Assembly: GCF_013155125.1 (NCBI RefSeq)
Contig: NZ_CP053564.1
Location: forward strand, 4,409,501 to 4,473,500
Direction: 5' to 3'
Source: Pseudonocardia broussonetiae
GTDB lineage: Bacteria; Actinomycetota; Actinomycetes; Mycobacteriales; Pseudonocardiaceae
Length of the DNA stretch: 64,000 nt
Made by a program: the position numbers and the translations under genes. Within the stretch, counting starts at the first letter, position 1; each line of letters starts with the position of its first letter. Shown here in pieces: positions 7,992 to 15,949 of the stretch. The notes under the pieces are model-generated. The model saw only the letters and a list, made by a program, of their open reading frames with translations. It did not search any database and was not told the DNA's origin.

Positions 7992-8842
7992 GCCTGGCCG
8001 GGAAGGTCTGCCTGATCACCGGCGCGGCCGGGGGGCTCGGCTCGGCGACCGCGCGACGGCTCGCCGCCGACGGGGTCCGGCTCGTCCTCACCGACGTCGA
8101 CGGCGGGCGCCTGGCGGCGCTGGCGGAGGACCTGCCGGTCGAGACGGTCGTGCACGCGGGCGACGTGTCCGTGGAGGCGGACGTCGACGCGGCGGTGGCC
8201 GCGGGCGTCGCCGCCTTCGGGCGCATCGACCTGCACCACCTCAACGCCGGCGTGCCCGGCCCGCTGGTCCGGCTGCCGGAGCTGTCCGTCGCCGACTGGG
8301 ACCGGGTGCTGGGCATCAACCTGCGCGGCGCGTTCCTCGGGGTGCGCGCGGCGTTCCGGCAGTACGAGGTGCAGCGCAGCGGCGGTGCGATCGTGCTGAC
8401 CGCCTCGATCGCGTCCCTGCGCGCCAGCGACGACCTGCTCGCCTACCACGCCTCGAAGCACGGCGTGCTGGGCCTGCTCAAGGGCGCCGCGCTCTACGGC
8501 GGACCGATCGGGGTGCGGGTCAACGCGGTGGCGCCCGGCATCGTCCCGACGGCGCTGTTCGCCGGGGCGGGGGACGGCCCGGGCGGTGGCGACGACATGG
8601 CGCGCCGCGCCGCCACCACCCCGCTGCGCCGGCCCGGTACGGGCGACGAGATCGCCTCCGTCGTCGCCTTCCTGCTGGGCGAGGGCGCGGCCTACATGAC
8701 CGGGGAGACGGTCTCGGTGGACGGCGGCGCGGCCGCGGTCAGCACCGTGCGGCCCTCCGGAGGGGCCGGGGCGTGGGACCCGCGCCCCGGCGACGTGCGG
8801 ATGCACCCGGAGCTCGAGCACACGAGGGAGAGCACGGCATGA
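7988..8842 (+). CDS. SDR family oxidoreductase
   Basis: A 284-residue short-chain dehydrogenase. TGAAGGLG forms the Rossmann glycine motif near residue 12, LNAG replaces the usual NNAG near 87, and the YHASK active-site motif follows a TAS serine segment. The GTG start overlaps the preceding stop (GTGA). About 30 extra C-terminal residues follow the usual VDGG end. It probably oxidises or reduces a hydroxy/keto intermediate of this operon's unknown substrate. Confidence 0.85.
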   Translation: MSLAGKVCLITGAAGGLGSATARRLAADGVRLVLTDVDGGRLAALAEDLPVETVVHAGDVSVEADVDAAVAAGVAAFGRIDLHHLNAGVPGPLVRLPELSVADWDRVLGINLRGAFLGVRAAFRQYEVQRSGGAIVLTASIASLRASDDLLAYHASKHGVLGLLKGAALYGGPIGVRVNAVAPGIVPTALFAGAGDGPGGGDDMARRAATTPLRRPGTGDEIASVVAFLLGEGAAYMTGETVSVDGGAAAVSTVRPSGGAGAWDPRPGDVRMHPELEHTRESTA

Positions 8843-9756
8843 CCGGACAGGAGCAGGAACGGCGCACCGTCGGGTTCGTCGGCCTGGGCAACATGGGCGG
8901 GCGGATGGCGCGCCGGCTGGTCGACGCCGGGATCGAGGTGGTCGGGTTCGACCCCCGGCCGGGCGCCGCGGAGTCGGTCGGGGCGACGCCGGCCGCCGAC
9001 CCGGCCGAGGTGGCGCGGCGGGCCCGCGTCCTGCTGCTGTCGCTGCCCGACAGCCACGTGGTCGAGCCGGTCGTCCGCGGCGCGGACGGGCTGCTGGCCG
9101 GCGCGGACGCGGGCGCGACGATCGTCGACCTGTCCACGGCCGCGCCCTCGTCGACCACGGTGCTGCACGCCGAGGCCGCGGAGAGGGGCGTCGAGTACCT
9201 CGACGCCGGCATCTCCGGCGGCGCGGCGGCGGCCGAGAAGGGCACGCTGACGATCATGGTCGGCGGCAGCGCCGAGGCGCTGGCCGGGATCGGCTGGGTG
9301 CTGGCGCCGATCGCCGCGCACGTCCACCACATGGGCGCCTCCGGCGCCGGGCACACCGCCAAGCTGCTCAACAACTTCCTCAACGCGGTGAGCCTGGCCG
9401 CCACGGCCGAGGTGATGGTCGCCGGGCGCCGGGCGGGGCTGGACCTCGTGCAGCTGCTCGAGGTCCTCAACACCAGCAGCGGCGTCAACTTCGCGACGCA
9501 GAACCGGTTCCCGCACATCGTCCGGGGCGACTACCTCGAGGGCGGGCTGACGGGCCGGCTGATGACGAAGGACGTCGGCCTCTACGTCGACCTCGTCGGC
9601 CGGCTCGGCGTGCCCAGCCTCAACGCCGCCGGACCGCTCGCGAGCTTCGGGCTCGCCGAGAACCTCGGCTACGGCGACCAGATCAGCAACCGGGTCGTCG
9701 ACGCCATCGGCGACGTCGCCGGCGGTGTCCGCGTGCACGACCAGACGGAGGGATGA
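8839..9756 (+). CDS. NAD(P)-dependent beta-hydroxyacid dehydrogenase (HIBADH/GLYR family)
   Basis: A 305-residue enzyme of the 3-hydroxyisobutyrate dehydrogenase/tartronate-semialdehyde reductase family. GFVGLGNMGGRMA at about residues 12-24 is the dinucleotide motif, DAGISGG near 135 matches the substrate loop, and GAGHTAKLLNN near 175 carries the catalytic lysine. It overlaps both neighbours by 4 bases. A second, distinct member occurs three genes later, so the pathway probably has two beta-hydroxyacid steps or two stereoisomers. Confidence 0.85.
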   Translation: MTGQEQERRTVGFVGLGNMGGRMARRLVDAGIEVVGFDPRPGAAESVGATPAADPAEVARRARVLLLSLPDSHVVEPVVRGADGLLAGADAGATIVDLSTAAPSSTTVLHAEAAERGVEYLDAGISGGAAAAEKGTLTIMVGGSAEALAGIGWVLAPIAAHVHHMGASGAGHTAKLLNNFLNAVSLAATAEVMVAGRRAGLDLVQLLEVLNTSSGVNFATQNRFPHIVRGDYLEGGLTGRLMTKDVGLYVDLVGRLGVPSLNAAGPLASFGLAENLGYGDQISNRVVDAIGDVAGGVRVHDQTEG

Positions 9757-10181
9757 GCGCTGTGCAGATCGTCCGGGGACGGGCCCCCGACACCACCCCG
9801 ACCCAGTCCCGCACCGAGACCTTCACGGGGACGGTGTGGGGCGATCCCGTGCTGCCCACGACGGTCGAGGGCAACACGATCAACTCCGTGACCTTCACCC
9901 CGGGGGCGCGGACCTACTGGCACCACCACACCCACGGCCAGATCCTCGTGGTGACGGCGGGCCGCGGCTGGGTGTGCGCCCACGGCGGCACCCCGCAGAC
10001 CCTCCGCGCCGGCGACGTCGTGTGGACGCCGCCGGGGGAGCGGCACTGGCACGGCGGCACCGCCGACACGGTGATGACCCACCTCGCCGTCTCGCTCGGG
10101 CCCACGGTGTGGCTCGACGAGGTGGACGAGGACGAGTACCGCGCGGCGCTGTCCGCCGCGGTGGAGGAGACCGACCGATGA
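9753..10181 (+). CDS. Cupin-domain protein
   Basis: A 142-residue single-domain cupin. The first metal motif is visible as WHHHTHGQILVV (about residues 57-68) and the second as PPGERHWHG near 95, giving a plausible His-rich divalent metal site. Such small cupins, often beside carboxymuconolactone-decarboxylase-like genes, act as isomerases, lyases or binding proteins; the reaction is not known. ATGA overlaps at both ends tie it to the operon. Confidence 0.75.
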   Translation: MSAVQIVRGRAPDTTPTQSRTETFTGTVWGDPVLPTTVEGNTINSVTFTPGARTYWHHHTHGQILVVTAGRGWVCAHGGTPQTLRAGDVVWTPPGERHWHGGTADTVMTHLAVSLGPTVWLDEVDEDEYRAALSAAVEETDR

Positions 10182-10609
10182 GCGAAGGGAACGGTGCGGT
10201 GCAGACCGACGGCGACCGGACGGACGAGCGGTACGAGCGCGGCCTGGCGATCCGCAAGCAGGTGCTGGGGGAGGCCCACGTCGAGCGCTCGCTCGCGGCG
10301 GTGAGCGAGTTCTCTCGGCCGGTGCAGGAGTTCGTGACCGGGGCGTGCTGGGGCGACATCTGGGGGCGCCCCGGGCTCGACCGGCGCACCCGCAGCCTGC
10401 TCAACCTCGTGATGCTCACGGCGCTGGGCCGCAACCACGAGCTCGGCGTGCACGTGAAGGGCGCGATCACCAACGGCTGCACCGAGCAGGAGATCCAGGA
10501 GGCGCTGCTGCAGGCGGGCATCTACTGCGGCGTGCCGGCCGCCCTGGAGTCGTTCCGCGTGGCCGAGCGCGTCCTCGGCGAGCTCGCGGCGGAGGGCGGC
10601 GGTGGCTGA
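10178..10609 (+). CDS. Carboxymuconolactone decarboxylase family protein (PcaC-like)
   Basis: A 143-residue all-helical CMD-family protein. RTRSLLNLVMLTALGRNHELGVHVKGAITNG (about residues 68-98; compare the PcaC core) is followed by CTEQEIQEALLQ and a YCGVPAALE helix. PcaC decarboxylates gamma-carboxymuconolactone, but no protocatechuate genes are nearby, so another role is likely. The protein at 35209-35634 is a close relative within this window. It overlaps the next gene by 8 bases. Confidence 0.8.
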   Translation: MSEGNGAVQTDGDRTDERYERGLAIRKQVLGEAHVERSLAAVSEFSRPVQEFVTGACWGDIWGRPGLDRRTRSLLNLVMLTALGRNHELGVHVKGAITNGCTEQEIQEALLQAGIYCGVPAALESFRVAERVLGELAAEGGGG

Positions 10610-11498
10610 GCCGGTCACGGCCGGGCCGCCCCCCGCCGTCGGCTTCGTCGGGCTCGGGCGGATGGGCGAGCCGATGGTGCGCCGGCTCGCGGACGCCGGC
10701 GTCGCGGTCCGCGGGCACGACAGCGCGCCGCGGGCCGGGCTCGCGGACGTCGTGACGCTGGTGGACGAGGCGCGGCAGATCGCCGAGGGCGTCGCCGTCG
10801 TGGTGCTCATGCTGCCCGACTCCGACGCCGTCGACGCCGTGGTGCGCGGCGGGGGCCTGCTCGACGCCCTCGCCCCCGGCACCGTGCTGGTCGACATGGG
10901 CTCCTCCGAACCCCTGCGCACCCGGGCCCTGGCCGACGAGGTGGCCGCCCGCAGTGCCGTGCTGGTCGACGCGCCCGTGTCCGGCGGCGTCTCCGGCGCC
11001 ACGGCGGGCACGTTGACGATCATGGTGGGCGGGCCGGACGACGAGGTCGCGGCGCTCACGCCGCTGCTCGCCCTGCTCGGCCGGGTCCGCCACGTGGGGC
11101 CGGTCGGCGCGGGGCACGCGCTCAAGGCGCTCAACAACCTGATGTCGGCCGCGCACCTGCTGGCGAGCTCGGAGGCCCTGCTGGCCGGCGAGCGGTTCGG
11201 CCTGGACCCGGCCGTGATGCTCGACGCGGTGAACGGCTCCAGCGGGCGCAGCGGCTCCACCGAGGACAAGTGGCCGAAGTTCGTGCTCCCGGGCACCTAC
11301 GACTCGGGGTTCGCGCTGGGCCTGATGCTCAAGGACATCCGGATCGGGCTCGGCCTCGCCGAGGCCACCGGGGCGCCGCACGCGCACGCCGCGCGGACCG
11401 TCGAGGTGTGGGCGCAGGCCGCGGCCGGGCTGGGTCCCGGTGCGGACCACACGGAGATCGTGCGATGGTTGCGGCGCAGGGACCCGGGGGGAGGATGA
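10602..11498 (+). CDS. NAD(P)-dependent beta-hydroxyacid dehydrogenase (second copy)
   Basis: A 298-residue HIBADH-family enzyme, clearly diverged from the one at 8839-9756. GFVGLGRMGEPMV (about 14-26) binds the cofactor, DAPVSGG near 122 is the substrate loop, and GAGHALKALNN near 165 includes the catalytic lysine. The GTG start has GGAGGG upstream and lies 8 bases inside the preceding CMD gene. Likely acts on a 3-hydroxyacid or its semialdehyde in the same pathway. Confidence 0.85.
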   Translation: MAEPVTAGPPPAVGFVGLGRMGEPMVRRLADAGVAVRGHDSAPRAGLADVVTLVDEARQIAEGVAVVVLMLPDSDAVDAVVRGGGLLDALAPGTVLVDMGSSEPLRTRALADEVAARSAVLVDAPVSGGVSGATAGTLTIMVGGPDDEVAALTPLLALLGRVRHVGPVGAGHALKALNNLMSAAHLLASSEALLAGERFGLDPAVMLDAVNGSSGRSGSTEDKWPKFVLPGTYDSGFALGLMLKDIRIGLGLAEATGAPHAHAARTVEVWAQAAAGLGPGADHTEIVRWLRRRDPGGG

Positions 11499-12208
11499 GC
11501 GTGGCGAGCAGCCCGTCGTCGTCCGCGCCCGGGCCGACGTGGACGGCCGACCAGGTCGGGCGGGTGGCCGCGCCGCTGCGCGAGCAGGTCGTCGACCTGG
11601 TCCGCGACGCGATCCTCGGGTTCCGCCTGCAGCCCGGCCAGCGCCTCGTCGAGCGGGAGCTGGTGGAGCAGCTGGGCGTCTCCCGGGCCACGGTGCGCGA
11701 GGTCCTGCGCCAGCTCGCCGCGGAGGGCCTCGTGACCGTCGTGCCCCAGCGGGGGGCGATCGTCACCGCGCTGTCCCCGGACGACGCCGCCGACCTCTAC
11801 GAGATGCGCGCCCCGCTCGAGGCGCTCGCCGTGCAGCGCTTCGTGCAGCGGGCCGCCCCCGAGCACGTGGCCGACCTGCGCGCGGCGGTCACCGAGATCG
11901 AGCGCACGGCGGAGGCGGCCGACCCGCAGGCCCAGCTCCGGGCCAAGGACCGCTTCTACGAGGTGCTCTTCCGCGGGTCCGGCAGCGAGCCGCTGCAGCA
12001 GACCGTCGCCGGGCTGCAGGCGAGGGTCCGCCTGCTGCGGGCGACCTCGCTGTCCGAGCCCGGCCGTCCGCGGGAGGCCGCCGCGGAGCTGCGGGCCGTC
12101 GTCGACGCCGTCGAGGCCGGCGACGCCGCGCGCGCGGCGGCCGCCTGCGTGCAGCACATCCAGAACGCGGCCCGCACGGCGCTCGCGCGCCTGCGCACCG
12201 ACAGCTGA
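11495..12208 (+). CDS. GntR-family (FadR/FCD) transcriptional regulator
   Basis: A 237-residue regulator. The winged HTH spans residues about 28-95 (REQVVDLVRDAILG...LVEQLGVSRATVREVLRQL) and an FCD effector domain follows. FCD domains usually hold a metal through Asp and three His; here the usual E-H before the AI-D-A-I helix reads E-L, and only one C-terminal His (CVQHIQ) is obvious, so the metal site may be reduced or absent. It is encoded inside the operon headed by the TTGTCTGACAA site, which suggests autoregulation. Confidence 0.85.
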   Translation: MSVASSPSSSAPGPTWTADQVGRVAAPLREQVVDLVRDAILGFRLQPGQRLVERELVEQLGVSRATVREVLRQLAAEGLVTVVPQRGAIVTALSPDDAADLYEMRAPLEALAVQRFVQRAAPEHVADLRAAVTEIERTAEAADPQAQLRAKDRFYEVLFRGSGSEPLQQTVAGLQARVRLLRATSLSEPGRPREAAAELRAVVDAVEAGDAARAAAACVQHIQNAARTALARLRTDS

Positions 12209-12244
12209 CCCGTCCCTCCCCGCCGCCCCTGCGACAGGAGAACC

Positions 12245-13039
12245 ATGTCCACGACGCACGACCAGGCACGACTGACCCCCGAGCAGCAGGAGATCAAGGA
12301 CGAGTTCGTCCGGGTGCGCGGCACCTGGGGCGAGCCGTGGGAGCGGATGCTGGAGCTCGACCCGGCCTTCGTCCGCGCCTACCTGCACTTCTCCGCGGTC
12401 CCCTGGACCGGCACCACGCACCTGGAGCCGAAGGTCAAGGAGTTCGTCTACATCGCCGCCGACGCGGCCGCCACCCACCTCTACGCGCCCGGCATCCGGC
12501 AGCACGTCGCCGCCGCGTTCGACCACGGCGCGACGACCGAGGAGATCATGGAGGTGCTCGAGCTGACCTCCACCCTCGGCATCCACGCGAGCAACATCGG
12601 TGTGCCCCTGCTGCTGGAGGTGCTGGAGGAGGAGGGCCTGCGCGACGGCCCGGCCCCCCTCGACGAGCGACGGGAGCGGCTCAAGGCGGAGTTCACCGCG
12701 AACCGCGGCTACTGGCACGGGTTCTGGGACGGGCTCCTCGAGCTCGACCCCGACCTCTTCGAGGCCTACATCGAGTTCTCGTCGGTGCCGTGGAAGACGG
12801 GGCCGCTGCCGCCGAAGGTCAAGGAGCTCGTCTACATCGCCTTCGACGCCTCGGCGACCCACCTCTACGTGCCGGGCCTCAAGCTGCACATGCAGAACGC
12901 CGTGCGCCTGGGGGCCACGGCCGGCGAGGTCATGGAGGTGCTCGCGATCGTCAGCGTGATCGGCATCCACGCCGCCACCACCGCGGTGCCCGTCCTCGCG
13001 GAGATCGCGGCGGAGCGGGCGCGGTCCGCGGCGTCCTGA
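12245..13039 (+). CDS. Duplicated carboxymuconolactone decarboxylase-like protein
   Basis: A 264-residue protein with two CMD/AhpD-like halves. PKVKEFVYIAADAAATHLYAPGI near residue 62 is repeated as PKVKELVYIAFDASATHLYVPGL near 193, each followed by a HxxxAxxxGAT-EVMEVL helix. The usual CxxC of AhpD is absent, so it is not a peroxiredoxin partner of that type. It starts 36 bases after the GntR gene with ACAGGAGAACC as ribosome site and ends the operon. The function is unknown. Confidence 0.75.
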   Translation: MSTTHDQARLTPEQQEIKDEFVRVRGTWGEPWERMLELDPAFVRAYLHFSAVPWTGTTHLEPKVKEFVYIAADAAATHLYAPGIRQHVAAAFDHGATTEEIMEVLELTSTLGIHASNIGVPLLLEVLEEEGLRDGPAPLDERRERLKAEFTANRGYWHGFWDGLLELDPDLFEAYIEFSSVPWKTGPLPPKVKELVYIAFDASATHLYVPGLKLHMQNAVRLGATAGEVMEVLAIVSVIGIHAATTAVPVLAEIAAERARSAAS

Positions 13040-13045
13040 GCACTC

Positions 13046-13083
13046 CTGACGGCAGCGCGGCAGCGCGGCCGCGCTGCCGTCAG
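13046..13083. terminator. Bidirectional terminator hairpin
   Basis: A perfect 15-bp stem (CTGACGGCAGCGCGG at 13046-13060 with 13069-13083) and 8-base loop lie between convergent genes. The right arm includes the stop codon of the FolD gene. It can serve both transcripts. Confidence 0.8.
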
Positions 13084-13943
13084 TCCGGCGGCGCGGCCCG
13101 CGCGGCGGCGTCGACGAGGTTGCGGAAGAGCATGGCGACGGTGGTCGGGCCGACCCCGCCGACCCGCGGGGTGATGGCGCCCGCGACCTCGGCGCAGGAC
13201 TCGTCGACGTCGGGCAGCAGGCGCCTGCCCTCGTACCGGACGCCGCCGCCGACGACCGTCGCGCCCGGCCGGACGTGCTCGGGCCGGACGATCCCCGGCA
13301 CCCCCGCCGCGGCGACGAGGATCTCGGCGCGCCGCGTGTACCGCCCCCAGTCCGGGACCCCGGTGTGCACGACGGTGACGGCGGCGTCGGCGGTGGGCCG
13401 CTTCTGGGACAGCAGCAGCGCGAGCGGCCGGCCGAGCGTGGGGCCGCGGCCGAGGATCACCACCTCGCGGCCGGCCACGGGGATCCCGTGGAAGGCGAGC
13501 AGCTCCTCGATGCCCGCGGGCGTGCAGGGCAGCGGGCCGGGCAGCCCGGCGGCGAGGCGTCCGGTGTTCACCGGGTGCATGCCGTCGACGTCCTTGTCCG
13601 GGTCGAGCCCGGCCAGCGCGGCGTCGTGGTCGAGGTGCCCGGGGACCGGGTGCTGGACCAGCAGGCCGTGCACCGCCGGGTCCACGCTGAAGCCGCGGAC
13701 CGCGGAGACCAGCTGCTCCTGCGTGGCACCGGCGGGCAGGTGCGCGTGCGGGGACGCGATGCCCAGCCCGGCGGCCTGCCGCTGCTTGATGCGGATGTAG
13801 CCGGCGGAGGCCTCGTCGTCACCGACCAGGATCGTGGCCAGGCCCGGGACCACGCCCCGGCTGCGCAGTGCGGCGACGCGGGCGGTGACGTCGGCCAGGA
13901 CCCGTTCGGCGACGGGCCCGCCCGGGAGGAGTCGTGCGGTCAT
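13080..13943 (-). CDS. folD: Bifunctional methylene-THF dehydrogenase / methenyl-THF cyclohydrolase (FolD), operon 13-20 kb
   Basis: A 287-residue FolD, interconverting 5,10-methylene-THF, methenyl-THF and 10-formyl-THF. The cyclohydrolase residues look intact: YIRIK with the catalytic lysine near residue 53, GLLVQHPVP with the glutamine near 94, and DKDVDGMHP. The cofactor loop reads GRGPTLGRP instead of GRSxxVGxP, and the C-terminal TPVPGGVGPMT reads TPRVGGVGPTT, so cofactor use may differ. AGGAGG precedes the ATG. It is the last gene of an operon with a MetE-like methyltransferase, suggesting it processes THF-bound methyl groups. A second FolD is at 27600-28529. Confidence 0.85.
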   Translation of the reverse strand: MTARLLPGGPVAERVLADVTARVAALRSRGVVPGLATILVGDDEASAGYIRIKQRQAAGLGIASPHAHLPAGATQEQLVSAVRGFSVDPAVHGLLVQHPVPGHLDHDAALAGLDPDKDVDGMHPVNTGRLAAGLPGPLPCTPAGIEELLAFHGIPVAGREVVILGRGPTLGRPLALLLSQKRPTADAAVTVVHTGVPDWGRYTRRAEILVAAAGVPGIVRPEHVRPGATVVGGGVRYEGRRLLPDVDESCAEVAGAITPRVGGVGPTTVAMLFRNLVDAAARAAPPD

Positions 13944-13955
13944 GGATCCCTCCTG

Positions 13956-14687
13956 CTACTGGGCGACGTACCCGCCGTCGACGCTCAGGACCGCCCCGGT
14001 GATCCCGCCGGCCGCGGGCGAGGCGAGGAAGCCGATGGCCTCGGCGACGTCGGTCGGCGTGGAGATCCGGCCGAGGGGGTGGCGGGACAGCACGGCGGCC
14101 GCGGTCGCCGCCGGGTCCGGGTCCGCCGCACTCGCCCCGGCGATGAAGTCGGTGTCGATCGCCCCCGGGGCGACGGCGTTGACCCGCACCCCCCGCGGCG
14201 CCAGCTCGACCGCGAGCTGACGGGTCAGCTGCACGAGCGCCCCCTTCGTCATCGCGTAGAGGGACTGGTCGCGCATGCCCACCAGACCGGAGATCGACGT
14301 GACGTTCACGATCGACCCCCGCGTCCGCGCCAGCGGTGCGACGGCCGCCCGGGAGTGCACGAACGCGCCCCGGACGTTCGTCGCGAACAGCAGGTCGAAG
14401 TCGGCGTCGGTCGAGTCCTCCACCGGCCTGCGCAGGAACCGCGCGGCGTTGTTGACCAGCAGGTCCAACCGGCCGAACCCGCTCTCGGCGGCGGCCACGG
14501 CGCGCGCCGCGGACGCGCTGTCCGCGACGTCGCCGACCAGGGCCCGCACCTCGTCGCGCCCGCCGAGCTCGGCGACCGCGGGGGACAGGTCGGTCGCGAC
14601 GACCCCGTACCCGTGCTCCACGAGGAGCCCGACGAGGGCCGAGCCGACCCCGCCCGCCGCGCCGGTGACCAGGGCGACCCGGTCCAC
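13956..14687 (-). CDS. SDR family oxidoreductase
   Basis: A 243-residue short-chain dehydrogenase with TGAAGGVG at the N-terminus, NNAA in place of NNAG near residue 80, a VTS serine segment, YAMTK as the YxxxK motif near 145, and a VDGGY C-terminus. The GTG start at 14687 lies 8 bases after the MetE-like stop and gives a natural first beta strand (VALVTG). It lies between the methyltransferase and FolD; it may act on the demethylated product (inference). Confidence 0.85.
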   Translation of the reverse strand: MDRVALVTGAAGGVGSALVGLLVEHGYGVVATDLSPAVAELGGRDEVRALVGDVADSASAARAVAAAESGFGRLDLLVNNAARFLRRPVEDSTDADFDLLFATNVRGAFVHSRAAVAPLARTRGSIVNVTSISGLVGMRDQSLYAMTKGALVQLTRQLAVELAPRGVRVNAVAPGAIDTDFIAGASAADPDPAATAAAVLSRHPLGRISTPTDVAEAIGFLASPAAGGITGAVLSVDGGYVAQ

Positions 14688-14695
14688 CGCGCGCC

Positions 14696-15913
14696 CTACG
14701 CCCAGAGCCGGGAGCCGGCGATCCGGGCGCCCTCGCCGAGCGCCCGGAGCTTGGCCCACACGATCTCCTCGTGGCCCACCCGGGAACCGATGCCGCAGTC
14801 GGTGCCGGCCTGCACGTTCTCGCGGCCCAGCACGCGCGCGAAGTTGGTGATGCGCTCGGCGACCAGCTCCGGGTGCTCCACGAGGTCGGTCGCGTGGGAC
14901 ACCACGCCGGGCATGACGATCTTGCCCTCGGGCAGGGTGACGTCCTCCCACACCCGCCACTCGTGGGCGTGCCGGACGTTGCCCGCCTCGAACGCGTAGC
15001 AGTGGGCGTCGATCTGCACGAGCAGGTCGACGACGTGCCGGAACTCGATGTCGGTGGTGTGGGGCCGGTGCCCGCTGCCCCAGCAGCAGTGGAAGCGCAC
15101 CTGCTCGGTCGGGAGCCCCTCGACGGCGTGGTTGATCACCTGCACGGCGAGCCCGAGGTAGCGGCGCAGGTCCGCGACGCTCCACTCCGGGTGGAAGGTC
15201 CACGTGGTGAGGAACTCCGGCTCGTCGACCTGCACCACCAGCCCGGCGTCGGTGATCGCGCGGTACTCCTCGCGCATCACCTCGGCCACCGACATCAGGT
15301 ACTCCTCCTCCGACGCGTAGTACTCGTTCACCGCGCCGGCGCCGAGGCTGAGGGGGCCGAGCGCGGCGATGAAGCCCTCGGCGTCGACGCCCGCGCCCTG
15401 GTCGTCGCGGGCCTTGAGGGCGTGCTGCAGCGCGGTGATGTCGGACTCGATCGCCGCGTGGCCGACGTAGCGCACGGGCTCGACGCAGACCCGCGGCCGC
15501 GACGGCGGCACCGGCGCGCCCGGCGTCGAGAACCCGGGCCGGACCGAGCCGCCCGACCCCGCCATCCACAGGCCCGAGGCGTACACGCCGGGGAACAGGG
15601 CACGGTCGCGCTCGGCGACGCCCCCGCGCTTCGGCGGCACCGTCCCGGGCTCGCGCACCTCCCAGCCCGTGACGCGGGCGTGGATGTAGCCGGCGTAGGC
15701 CCCGGCCGCCCCCGCCTTCACGTACTCGCCGTCGTTGATCGTGTCGATCCCGCTGGCGATCTGCTGGTCGACGACCTCCTGGACCGCGGTGGGCAGCCGC
15801 GTCTGGACGGCCGCCTCGTCGCGGTCGGGGGAGGCGAGCAGGGCGTCGAGATCGGGGGGCAGGGGCAGGTTGCCGCCGTGCGAGGTCCGGATCCGACCGT
15901 CGTTGCGCTTCAT
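14696..15913 (-). CDS. Cobalamin-independent methionine synthase II-like (MetE C-terminal type) methyltransferase
   Basis: A 405-residue protein equal to the C-terminal catalytic barrel of MetE without its N-terminal half. Zinc ligand candidates are all present: RFHCCWG (His and Cys), YAFEAGN (Glu) and GTDCGIG (Cys). Stand-alone MetE-like proteins transfer methyl groups between a donor, folate or homocysteine, and some serve in demethylation of small molecules. The operon also holds FolD, an amidohydrolase and a CoA transferase but no MetF, unlike the 21-29 kb operon. ATG with AGGAGGG upstream. Physiological methyl donor unknown. Confidence 0.75.
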   Translation of the reverse strand: MKRNDGRIRTSHGGNLPLPPDLDALLASPDRDEAAVQTRLPTAVQEVVDQQIASGIDTINDGEYVKAGAAGAYAGYIHARVTGWEVREPGTVPPKRGGVAERDRALFPGVYASGLWMAGSGGSVRPGFSTPGAPVPPSRPRVCVEPVRYVGHAAIESDITALQHALKARDDQGAGVDAEGFIAALGPLSLGAGAVNEYYASEEEYLMSVAEVMREEYRAITDAGLVVQVDEPEFLTTWTFHPEWSVADLRRYLGLAVQVINHAVEGLPTEQVRFHCCWGSGHRPHTTDIEFRHVVDLLVQIDAHCYAFEAGNVRHAHEWRVWEDVTLPEGKIVMPGVVSHATDLVEHPELVAERITNFARVLGRENVQAGTDCGIGSRVGHEEIVWAKLRALGEGARIAGSRLWA

Positions 15914-15949
15914 CGTGGGTCCCTCCTGGTGGAACGTGGACCGATCGGC

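Noticed and set aside
10178..10609. Protocatechuate pathway pcaC
   Set aside because: The fold matches, but no pcaB, pcaD, pcaH or pcaG gene is present in the operon or window.
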